DNA of 7,985 nucleotides from positions 1 through 7,985 of the forward strand of contig SXMI01000180.1 in the NCBI GenBank assembly GCA_005777415.1. The letters run 5' to 3'. Shown piece by piece: positions 1-6,536 of the stretch; within the stretch, counting starts at the first letter, position 1, and each line of letters begins with the position of its first letter. This DNA is from Actinomycetota bacterium. Lineage in GTDB: Bacteria; Actinomycetota; Acidimicrobiia; Acidimicrobiales; Microtrichaceae. The notes below the pieces were generated by a model, which did not search any database, had not been told where the DNA came from, and saw nothing but the letters and a program-made list of their open reading frames with translations. Position numbers and translations under genes: made by a program.

Positions 1-891
1 CTGGCGAACCTCGTCAACGAGGCGGCGCTCACCGCCGTGCGGCGAGGCAGCAAGGTCGTCGAGATGCCCGACTTCGAGGACGCCCGGGACCGTGTCCTCA
101 TGGGCCAGCGCCGGGAGTCCATGGTGCTCTCCGACCGGGAGAAGCAGGTCACGGCGTACCACGAGGCCGGCCACGCCCTGTGCGCCGCTCTGCTGCCCCA
201 CGCCGACCCGGTCCACAAGGTCACGATCCTCCCGCGGGGCATGGCGCTCGGCGTCACCCAGCAGTTGCCCGAGGAGGAGAAGCACGCCTACAGCCAGGAG
301 TACCTCGAGGAGAGCATCGTCGTCGCCATGGGGGGCCGGGTCGCCGAGGAGCTGGTGTTCGACCACCGGAGCACGGGAGCGGCCAACGACCTGCAGGTCT
401 CGACCGAGCGGGCCCGCCGGATGGTGACCGAGTTCGGCATGAGCGACCAGATCGGTCCCCGCGCCTGGGGCACCTCGGGTCCGGTGTTCCTGGGCGAGGA
501 CTTCGGCCACCAGCGGGAGTACTCGGAGGACACCGCCCGGTCGATCGACGGCGAGGTGGAGCGGCTCCTGCGCGACGGCGAGGACCGGTGCCGGGAACTC
601 ATGGCCGCCAACCGGGTCGCACTCGATCTGATCGCCCGGGCACTGCTCGAGCAGGAGACCATCTCCGGGTCCGAGGTCAGCCGTCTGATCCGGGTGGCGA
701 ACGGGACCGAACCCGACGTCCCGGCGCCGTCCCCCACCCCGCCGCCGCCGCCGGTGGTCACGAACCCCGCCGGTGCACCGGTGGCCCCCGTGCCGCCGCC
801 GATCACCCCCGGGCTCGCTCCCGGGGGTGGACCGAACGTCCTGCCGAGCAACCCGTTCGGCGATCGACCCGACCTGGGCGACCGGGCCTGA
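1..891 (+). CDS. ftsH: ATP-dependent zinc metalloprotease FtsH, C-terminal part (5' end outside window)
   Basis: Membrane-anchored AAA+ protease that unfolds and degrades membrane and short-lived cytoplasmic proteins; the hexamer sits on the inner face of the membrane. The visible 296 residues, open at the left edge, begin in the last helix of the AAA+ module (LVNEAAL). The M41 peptidase domain follows. Its zinc-site HEAGH lies at fragment residues 54-58 (bases 160-174), and the conserved STGAANDL segment at 124-131 carries the usual third metal ligand, Asp130. The typical DPVHKVTILPRG and MGGRVAEELVF blocks are intact. The enzyme core ends near residue 235. It is followed by a tail of about 60 residues rich in Pro, Gly and Ala that ends in NPFGDRPDLGDRA. 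Such tails vary between FtsH proteins and are probably disordered. The GTG at 37 is internal, because the frame runs open to base 1 with conserved sequence. The gene converges on the minus-strand thioredoxin-like gene 39 bases downstream. Identification is secure. Confidence 0.97.
   Translation: MANLVNEAALTAVRRGSKVVEMPDFEDARDRVLMGQRRESMVLSDREKQVTAYHEAGHALCAALLPHADPVHKVTILPRGMALGVTQQLPEEEKHAYSQEYLEESIVVAMGGRVAEELVFDHRSTGAANDLQVSTERARRMVTEFGMSDQIGPRAWGTSGPVFLGEDFGHQREYSEDTARSIDGEVERLLRDGEDRCRELMAANRVALDLIARALLEQETISGSEVSRLIRVANGTEPDVPAPSPTPPPPPVVTNPAGAPVAPVPPPITPGLAPGGGPNVLPSNPFGDRPDLGDRA
804..829. repeat. Perfect inverted repeat in the 3' end of ftsH
   Basis: CACCCCCGGG at 804-813 and its exact reverse complement at 820-829 enclose a six-base loop (CTCGCT). 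The 10-bp stem is all GC except one A-T pair. It lies in the codons for the Pro/Gly tail, 60 bases before the stop, so it may simply reflect proline and glycine codons facing each other. It could also fold in ftsH mRNA, or in read-through transcripts from the opposite strand. No T-run follows on either side. Confidence 0.6.
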
Positions 892-901
892 CCCAACGGC
901 G

Positions 902-946
902 GGGTCAGTGCCCGTCGCTGACCCGGCGGGTCAGTGCCCGTCGCTG
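902..946. repeat. Short direct repeat, two 19-bp copies at a 26-bp period
   Basis: The 19-base sequence GGGTCAGTGCCCGTCGCTG occurs at 902-920 and again, identically, at 928-946. The right copy contains the last codons and TGA stop of the minus-strand thioredoxin-like gene. The left copy is a non-coding duplicate of that gene end, out of frame with it because the 26-bp offset is not a multiple of three. This looks like a small tandem duplication at the 3' end of the gene. Confidence 0.75.
916..936. terminator. Hairpin between convergent genes, candidate bidirectional terminator
   Basis: CGCTGACCC (916-924) pairs with GGGTCAGTG (928-936) around a three-base GGC loop, giving nine pairs with one G-T wobble. 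It fills the 39-base gap between the ftsH stop (889-891) and the stop of the opposing gene (931-933), which is where a shared terminator would sit. It lacks a T-tract on both strands, as is common in high-GC actinobacteria, so intrinsic termination is inferred from structure and position only. Confidence 0.5.
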
Positions 947-1383
947 CACCCCGGCGGGGTCGAGCCCGGCTCACGGGCCTCCGCCACGGCGGCCCAGAGG
1001 TGCGTGACCGAGACGGGGCCGGCGAAGGACGTGCGGACCAAGCCCTCGGCGTCGACGATGAGGGTGAGGGGTACGGCGTCGATCCCGTAGCGCCGGTGGA
1101 GGTCCGGGTGCTCCCCCACCTCCACCTCGCAGACTGCGACCTGCTCGCTCTCGAGCGGGGCGACCCGGTCGATCACGCCGGCGCAGGTCGCACAGGACCG
1201 CGAGGAGAAGACGACCACGAGCCACGGCGCCGACGGTCGGTCGAAATCGGACCGGTCGACCTCGCCCGGGACGGCCGGTGCGCCCTGGGGCGGTTCCGGA
1301 ACGGCGGTCCCCCGCCGCTGCAGCACCGCCGCGACGGCCACCACGACGACGGCGACGGCCAGGGCGACGAGGAGGCGGTCCAC
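931..1383 (-). CDS. Membrane-anchored thioredoxin-like protein with CATC motif
   Basis: A 150-residue protein with a hydrophobic N-terminal segment (about residues 4-21), then Arg-Arg and a Pro/Ala-rich linker to about residue 42, then a thioredoxin-like domain. That domain has the strand WLVVVFS, the active-site motif CATC at 64-67 and a likely cis-proline at 105 (AVPLT). In place of the classic WCGPC it has SCATC, so it may be a thiol-disulfide protein of the TlpA/ResA kind or a diverged relative. With the helix as an anchor or uncleaved signal, the domain should face outside the membrane. Two further cysteines lie at 85 and 146. GTG at 1383 is the first start in frame; no clear Shine-Dalgarno precedes it. 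It is the last gene of the minus-strand unit, 41 bases after the DUF5719-like gene, and may serve that exported protein. The fold is likely; the substrate is unknown. Confidence 0.82.
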   Translation of the reverse strand: MDRLLVALAVAVVVVAVAAVLQRRGTAVPEPPQGAPAVPGEVDRSDFDRPSAPWLVVVFSSRSCATCAGVIDRVAPLESEQVAVCEVEVGEHPDLHRRYGIDAVPLTLIVDAEGLVRTSFAGPVSVTHLWAAVAEAREPGSTPPGCSDGH

Positions 1384-1398
1384 GACAGGAGTGTGCCC

Positions 1399-1415
1399 CG
1401 CCCGGGGGCCGGGCG
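1399..1415. repeat. Perfect GC hairpin between the DUF5719-like and thioredoxin-like genes
   Basis: CGCCCGG (1399-1405) and CCGGGCG (1409-1415) form a seven-pair all-GC stem with a three-base loop. It lies in the 41-base spacer after the upstream gene's stop and 15 bases before the GTG of the thioredoxin-like gene. It could cause partial termination, protect an mRNA end, or limit ribosome access to a start that has no visible Shine-Dalgarno. No T-run follows, so no specific role can be assigned. Confidence 0.5.
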
Positions 1416-1424
1416 TGAAGCCGC

Positions 1425-2948
1425 TCAGCCCGGGGGGAGTGGAACGGGCGACTCACCGAGCGTTCGGTACGGAACCGCGAGCCCGATGGCGAACTCGTCC
1501 TGACCCGGATAGGTCACGAACCGTTCGACGACGATCGGCGAGCCCGCCGAGATCCGCAGCCCGACGGCCGTCCCGGGGACAGCCGGCCGGGGCACGTCGA
1601 GGGCCACCGCGTCACCCGGAGCGACCTCGACGACCGTGGTCGACTCCGACCGGGCGGTCGCATCGAGACCGGGTTCCACGGGAACGACGTTGACGGTCAC
1701 CGCAGCTGCGCCGGGATTGTGGACGAACACGACCGGGGCCGGGTCGGCGTCGGCGTCGAGCGCCGGGACCAACCACTCGGTCGCCGCCACCGGCGAACCG
1801 GTCGTGATCCCGACACCGGAACCGAGCGCCGGGCGCTCCGGTGGCGGGACCTCGCCCGGGACGGCCGGGGCCGGTGGCCCGGGTGGACCGGTGATGGACG
1901 ACAGCAGGGCGGCGACCACCGGCGCCCCGTCCGTGACGACGCTGACGGCGTGGAAGCCGACGGCCGGAACCCGGCTCTCGGCCGAGAGGTCCACGACCGC
2001 GTACCGCAGCGACGGGATGTCGAGGACGAACGGTTCGGGTGCCGTCTCGGCGGCGCCGAAGGGGACGACGCGCACCTCGGCGCTCACCCGATCGCCGGTC
2101 GGGTTCACCACGACGATCGACTCCCCGACCCCGCTGCCGGTGAAGCCCCCGGCGAACGCCCAGCGTGAGGCCTCGCCCGGCACGCCGAGCTGCATGCGCA
2201 CGCCTCGGAGACCGACTGTGCCGTCGAAGCGCTGGGTGGTCTCGGCGACGACCCGACCCGAACGGGAGCGGACGACGACGGCGAAGAGGTCACGGCGTTG
2301 GACGACCGCACCCAGGTCCACCACCTTGACGCTGCGGGCGGGGACGACGATGCCGCTGAGCTCTGCGGGCGTCCGGGCGGATGCGTCGAGCACCACCTCG
2401 ACGTCGACGCCGGCATCGGCGGGGAACGGGTTGAACAGCGTCAGCAGCGCCGTGGATCCCCGGGACGAGTTCAGCGCCGGGAACCACCAGCGGTCGGAGG
2501 TCGACGTGGCGCAGGGCACCTGGTCGGAGTCGGTGTCGGTGTTCAGCCGGTGCTCGACGACCAGCCCGGGAGCTGCGGACTCCACGACGACCGAGAGCTC
2601 GGGGGCGCCGAAGGTCGGCTGCACGTCGATGGTCGTCGACCCGCTCGCCGGGACGTCCACCGTCGCGGGCGGGAGCGGCCCGGCCGCCGCATAGGCGGTC
2701 GCCCGGGCCGTGGCGGGGTCAGGGCCGGGGTTCGTCAGGATCACGCGGTGCCGCGGGGGCTCGGGGGACCCGATCGACGAGGCCGCGCAGTACCAGGTGC
2801 CCGAGACCGCGCCACCGTCGAAGGCGGCCGGCACGACGGCCCGGTCGAGCGACTCGCCGGACGGCTCGACCGGATCGGGCACCCACAGGACGAGTGCGAC
2901 GACGGCGGCCACGACCGCGGCCACGAGGAGCAGTCGGACGGCCCTCAC
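1425..2948 (-). CDS. Exported four-repeat beta protein, DUF5719-like
   Basis: A 507-residue protein with an N-terminal membrane segment (about 5-22, after Arg2 and Arg5) that serves as signal anchor or signal peptide. The rest looks extracytoplasmic and all-beta. Four repeats are visible, each with an early Trp (52, 155, 263, 392), a hydrophobic strand ending in Asn-Pro (73-74, 173-174, 282-283, 411-412), and then alternating strands closing on a pattern like VVVESxxPxVVE. A proline-rich linker at about 354-373 separates repeats three and four. Only two cysteines are present, at 54 and 146, near the two ends of repeat one. The sequence resembles actinobacterial DUF5719 proteins encoded beside large glycosyltransferases; that assignment is by memory of the family. 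The GTG start overlaps the glycosyltransferase stop as GTGA, implying translational coupling and matched amounts. No catalytic motif is recognised; an accessory or scaffolding role in surface glycan assembly is inferred. Confidence 0.85.
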   Translation of the reverse strand: MRAVRLLLVAAVVAAVVALVLWVPDPVEPSGESLDRAVVPAAFDGGAVSGTWYCAASSIGSPEPPRHRVILTNPGPDPATARATAYAAAGPLPPATVDVPASGSTTIDVQPTFGAPELSVVVESAAPGLVVEHRLNTDTDSDQVPCATSTSDRWWFPALNSSRGSTALLTLFNPFPADAGVDVEVVLDASARTPAELSGIVVPARSVKVVDLGAVVQRRDLFAVVVRSRSGRVVAETTQRFDGTVGLRGVRMQLGVPGEASRWAFAGGFTGSGVGESIVVVNPTGDRVSAEVRVVPFGAAETAPEPFVLDIPSLRYAVVDLSAESRVPAVGFHAVSVVTDGAPVVAALLSSITGPPGPPAPAVPGEVPPPERPALGSGVGITTGSPVAATEWLVPALDADADPAPVVFVHNPGAAAVTVNVVPVEPGLDATARSESTTVVEVAPGDAVALDVPRPAVPGTAVGLRISAGSPIVVERFVTYPGQDEFAIGLAVPYRTLGESPVPLPPG

Positions 2949-5900
2949 GGTGCCACCCCGTTGCCCGCCGGACCGTCACCGTCGAGCCCGATGCCGTCAC
3001 CCACGGACTCGCCGCCGGCAGCCACGGACTCGTCCCACGGTGACCCGACGTCGTCCTCGACCGGCCGCTCCACCCGCCTCCGGCGGGTCGGGACGGGGTC
3101 GTCGAGGTCCACCGGCCGCTCCACGTTGCGCGCGCGTCGGGTCGGTTCGCTCGGTCGGCGCCGAATCACCAGGGCCAGCAGGACCAGCAGGACCAGCGCC
3201 TGGGCCGCCTGCAGTCCGCGGGAGGCCGTCGGCGTCGACCAGGCCAGCGTCGACGGACCCGTCCCGGCCACCTCGAAGCGCTGCCCCCAACCGAACAGGT
3301 CCGATCGCGTCGCCGTGGAGGGGGTGTCGCCACCGACGGTGAGCGACCAGCCCGGGTCGCCGGTCACCGCCTGGGCGACGGACGTCCCCTCGACGAGATC
3401 GCCCTCGAACGAGGTACCCGGCCCCAGGCCGAGCACGGCCGGCGGAGCCGGTACCGGGGGCGCCGCCAGTTGCTCGGCCAGACCGGCCTCGCCCCCTCCC
3501 GCGAGCTCGGTGGAGGTCACATCGCTACGCAGCGGCCAGGCGGCCTCGACCCGGAACAGCGACGCCCCGGGTGCGAGCGGGATCTGGGTCAGGTCGAGCT
3601 GCTCGCGCAGGGCCGACTCGGTCCCGGCGGGTGGTGGCACCTCGAGCGGGGCGAACGGCTCCGGGGCCGGACGGTCGACCAGCAGCACGTAGCGGATGCC
3701 CATCGGGGCCAGCGCCTGACCCAACCGGGCCGTCCCGCCGACGAGCGCAGCCGAGAGGGCCCGGTCGACCTGCTGCACCCCGGGCCCGCCGTCGAGGCGG
3801 TACCGCTGGGTGACGGTCGGCTCGAACCCCTCGCTCAGGCCGAACGCCAGTCCGCCGCCGGCGGTCAACTCCCATCCGGCGAGCGGCAGGACGTCGGCGT
3901 CGCCGATCCACAGCGTCCGGAAGTCGTCGCCCTCCGCCACCAGGTCGAGCGCCCGCTGGTAGTCGCCCTGCGGCAGGTACCAGCGCCCGTCGGAGGCGGC
4001 GACGAGCGCCGGGACGAGCGCGATCACCAACGCCAGCGCACCGATGCCCGAGAGCACCTGACGGAACCCGAAGTCGCTGCCGACCACGTCGACGTCGAAG
4101 GCGAACGCCACCATGGACACGGCGACGGTCAGACCCAGGGCGGCGGGCACGAGGGTGAGCTCGACGCCGGCACCGGCGAAGTCGCCGCGTTGGACGAGGG
4201 CGAGCGTGCCGGCCCACGAGGTGAGCGCCACGAGCCATCCGGCGAACGCCCACGAGGTCCGCCACGCCCGACCGGTCACCAGCGGGACGAGCGCCGCGAC
4301 GAGCATCCCCCACCCGAGGTAGCCGAAGGTGACCGGGCCGATCGAGCCGGTCACGACCTCCGTCGCCGACGGGGCGGGCGCACGACCGAACCAGATGCCC
4401 GTGACCGATGTCAGGTCCCCGGTGCGGAACGACTCGACGAGCCACGGCGAGAGCACGGCGGCCGCCAGCACGGATCCCGCCAGGGTGGCCACGACCATGC
4501 GGACCGCACCTCGACGCTCCCCCGCCAGGAACGGGGCGACGGCGAAGAGCACCGCCGAGACCGCGACCAGCGCCGCGCCCGCCGGACTCACCGCGCCCAC
4601 GACCACCAGGAGCAGCGCGTTGCCGGCGACGTGACGGAACCAGCCGCCCGGTCGGCGCTCACCGACGGCGAACGGTGCGACGCCCGCCCGGGTGGCGACC
4701 CGCCGGAGGAACCAGGGGGCGATCGCCCAGGCCCACAACGCCTGGAGTCGGCCGCTGCCGAGCGCGTTCAGCATCACCGGAGCGAGCACGTAGGACGCGA
4801 ACGCGACCGCCCGGGCCCGGGACGAGCCCGCACGGGCGAAGAGCTTCCAGGCGCCCAGCCCACCGATGAGCAGCGGTGCCAGCACCAGCAGACGGCGCGC
4901 CAGCTCGACGCTGCCGAGCAGCACCGCGGAGACGATCCCGAGACCGGGCACCACGGGCGGCGGCACGGCCGACTCGCCCAGGCCGGCGCCACGCCAGGCC
5001 GTCCACCACTCGCCGAGCAGCGCCCGGGTGCCCTGGGACGCGTCGACGAACTCCCGCAGCACGGGCAGGTCGCCACCGAACAACTTGCGGGTGCCGACCA
5101 CGACGACCACGAGGGCGGCGATCACCAGGGCCGTCGCCGCCCGGCTGTCGGTCGTGGTCAGGTCGCGGAGGTAGCCGCGACTGCCCTCGGTGGCCACGGC
5201 CAGGCGGCTCTGGCCCTCGTCGGTCCGCACCAGCGAGGCCAGCCGGTAGCTCCCCCGGTGGACGAGCGGCTGCAGGTCCCGATCGTGGGTCCGCCGGTAG
5301 CGGCGGATCGAGCGTCGCACCGAGAACGCACGGGGCAACCCCGCGATGCCGGCGGCGAGGGCGGCGAGGTCGTCGCCGGCCCGGCGGAACCGACCCAGGA
5401 CGACCGAGGCGATGACGTCGGCCAGCGCCAGCAGGAACGAGGCGGGCAGCCGGTACCAGGCCCGCCGGAACTCGACGTTGGCCAGCACCATCCGGGTCTC
5501 GTGGCGGATCGCCAGGCGGTCCCGGTCGATCGGGCGGCGGTCCTCGTAGCGACGCCGGTGCCGGACCACGGCGCGCGGGCAGAACTGCACCGAGGCGCCG
5601 GCGATCAGCGTCCTCCAGCAGAGGTCCACGTCCTCGCCGCAGGTGGGGATGTCCTCACGGAACCCGCCCATGGTCCGGAAGAGGTCCGTGCGGACCAGCA
5701 TGCAGGCGGTCGACACGGCGAAGACGTTGCGGGCCTGGTCGTGCTGGGACTGGTCCAGCTCGCCGGCGTCGACCAGCTCGGCGGACGCCCCGTAGTCGTC
5801 GACGCCGAGGCCGACCGAGGACAGGATCGACGGATCCCGCCAGTCGACGAGCTTGGCCCCCACGATCCCGGCGTTCGCCCGGAACGCCTCGGCCACCATG

Positions 5901-6403
5901 GCCGTCACCGCGTCACGACCCAGGACGACGTCGTCGTGACACACCAGCAGGAAGGGAGCGTCGCCGACCCGGTCCAGACCCGCGTTCGCCGCGGCGGCGA
6001 ACCCCCGGTCGGACTCGCGACGGACGACCGTGGCGTCCGGGAGCACCCGGGTCACCCGCCCGGCGAGCGGCTCCGCACTGGCGTTGTCGACGACCACGAC
6101 GGAGAGCTCGGCGTACTCCTGACGACCGAGCGACCGGAGCGTGTCGTCGAACCAACCACCCGGGTCGCGGGCGACCACCACCGCCACGACGGGAGGGGCG
6201 CCCGTGCCGACGACCGCGGCGTCCGTGCCGAGCCCCCACTTGGCGTCCTCCTCCTCGTCGTCGCCGTCGTCCTCCCAGACGAAGCCCCGGTCCAGCGGAC
6301 CGTCGAGCAGGTCGGACGCGCCCGGATCCGAGGACGGCAACGCCGGGTCCCCCGCCGGCGGACCGGCGGATGCATCGGGTTCGACGAGAGGATCGTCAGA
6401 GAT
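2945..6403 (-). CDS. Family 2 glycosyltransferase fused to a large polytopic membrane region
   Basis: About 1152 residues counted from the chosen start. Residues 1-68 are acidic and low-complexity. A GT2 (GT-A fold) domain spans about 70-285. It has the nucleotide-binding strand VVVVDNAS (102-109), SDRGFAAAANAGLD (131-144), a DxD-like HDD (156-158) and the acceptor-side CGEDVDLCWR (255-264). These match rhamnosyl- and galactofuranosyl-type transferases. From about 420 to 803 there are roughly ten to twelve hydrophobic helices. An extracytoplasmic stretch (about 805-1060, including MGIRYVLLVD at 901-910) follows, then a last helix (1064-1081) and a charged, Arg- and Gly-rich tail. The membrane half resembles GT-C or YfhO-like envelope proteins, but this is inference. 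The start is uncertain: ATC at 6403 has GGAGGA placed 7 bases ahead of it and lies downstream of a -10 box. Alternatives are ATG at 6538 and TTG at 6340. The gene is first in the minus-strand unit and is coupled to the DUF5719-like gene. It probably transfers a sugar to a lipid-linked or surface glycan; donor and acceptor are unknown. Confidence 0.9.
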   Translation of the reverse strand: MSDDPLVEPDASAGPPAGDPALPSSDPGASDLLDGPLDRGFVWEDDGDDEEEDAKWGLGTDAAVVGTGAPPVVAVVVARDPGGWFDDTLRSLGRQEYAELSVVVVDNASAEPLAGRVTRVLPDATVVRRESDRGFAAAANAGLDRVGDAPFLLVCHDDVVLGRDAVTAMVAEAFRANAGIVGAKLVDWRDPSILSSVGLGVDDYGASAELVDAGELDQSQHDQARNVFAVSTACMLVRTDLFRTMGGFREDIPTCGEDVDLCWRTLIAGASVQFCPRAVVRHRRRYEDRRPIDRDRLAIRHETRMVLANVEFRRAWYRLPASFLLALADVIASVVLGRFRRAGDDLAALAAGIAGLPRAFSVRRSIRRYRRTHDRDLQPLVHRGSYRLASLVRTDEGQSRLAVATEGSRGYLRDLTTTDSRAATALVIAALVVVVVGTRKLFGGDLPVLREFVDASQGTRALLGEWWTAWRGAGLGESAVPPPVVPGLGIVSAVLLGSVELARRLLVLAPLLIGGLGAWKLFARAGSSRARAVAFASYVLAPVMLNALGSGRLQALWAWAIAPWFLRRVATRAGVAPFAVGERRPGGWFRHVAGNALLLVVVGAVSPAGAALVAVSAVLFAVAPFLAGERRGAVRMVVATLAGSVLAAAVLSPWLVESFRTGDLTSVTGIWFGRAPAPSATEVVTGSIGPVTFGYLGWGMLVAALVPLVTGRAWRTSWAFAGWLVALTSWAGTLALVQRGDFAGAGVELTLVPAALGLTVAVSMVAFAFDVDVVGSDFGFRQVLSGIGALALVIALVPALVAASDGRWYLPQGDYQRALDLVAEGDDFRTLWIGDADVLPLAGWELTAGGGLAFGLSEGFEPTVTQRYRLDGGPGVQQVDRALSAALVGGTARLGQALAPMGIRYVLLVDRPAPEPFAPLEVPPPAGTESALREQLDLTQIPLAPGASLFRVEAAWPLRSDVTSTELAGGGEAGLAEQLAAPPVPAPPAVLGLGPGTSFEGDLVEGTSVAQAVTGDPGWSLTVGGDTPSTATRSDLFGWGQRFEVAGTGPSTLAWSTPTASRGLQAAQALVLLVLLALVIRRRPSEPTRRARNVERPVDLDDPVPTRRRRVERPVEDDVGSPWDESVAAGGESVGDGIGLDGDGPAGNGVAP

Positions 6404-6410
6404 GGCGGTG

Positions 6411-6416
6411 TCCTCC
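6411..6416 (-). promoter_or_regulatory. Shine-Dalgarno deciding an ATC start
   Basis: On the minus strand GGAGGA is followed by seven bases (CACCGCC) and then ATC TCT GAC GAT in the glycosyltransferase frame. This is the best ribosome-binding site upstream of the GT2 domain. No ATG, GTG or TTG lies at the right distance; the in-frame CTG at 6419-6417 touches the Shine-Dalgarno itself. Confidence 0.5.
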
Positions 6417-6458
6417 AGGGGGCGCGTGCGGTCGGGGCCGCACGCTCGGAAACCGCCG

Positions 6459-6464
6459 ATCGTA
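6459..6464 (-). promoter_or_regulatory. Candidate -10 box for the glycosyltransferase unit
   Basis: TACGAT on the minus strand fits the actinobacterial TAnnnT pattern and is one of the few A/T-richer hexamers in the region. Transcription would begin near 6452, leaving a leader of about 50 bases before the proposed ATC start. It lies downstream of the alternative ATG at 6538, so if active it argues against that start. No convincing -35 was found at 16-18 bp spacing. Confidence 0.4.
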
Positions 6465-6523
6465 ACGCAGGGCCCGCAGCGCTCAGCGGAGCCTCGGGGT
6501 CCCGGCGCCGTGCCGTGGCGGCC

Positions 6524-6529
6524 TACAGT
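6524..6529 (+). promoter_or_regulatory. Candidate -10 box for a leaderless rmd-gmd transcript
   Basis: TACAGT (TAnnnT) lies seven bases before an ATG at 6537, the usual distance from a -10 box to the transcription start. The mRNA would therefore start at or one base from the ATG, as in the leaderless transcripts common in actinobacteria. There is no Shine-Dalgarno between box and ATG. No clear -35 was seen. Confidence 0.45.
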
Positions 6530-6536
6530 CCTCGCC

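Noticed and set aside
3060..3124. 14-bp direct repeat (3060-3073 and 3111-3124) and a seven-pair hairpin (3072-3088)
   Set aside because: The repeat is in frame (51 bp, 17 codons) and encodes the recurring VERPV of the charged glycosyltransferase tail. It is explained by protein low complexity, with no sign of a DNA-level role.
1636..3692. Plus-strand open frames opposite the DUF5719-like gene and the end of the glycosyltransferase gene
   Set aside because: Low-complexity Arg/Thr/Ser/Gly translations without domains, opposite well-supported coding sequence.
6247..6276. TCC/TCG triplet-rich tract resembling a microsatellite
   Set aside because: It encodes the acidic Asp/Glu run at the glycosyltransferase N-terminus; the triplets are irregular and explained by coding.
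6338..6340. TTG at 6340 as the glycosyltransferase start
   Set aside because: Only a G-rich GGGGGA precedes it, weaker than GGAGGA before the ATC. It cannot be excluded, since the residues it would remove are low-complexity and acidic.
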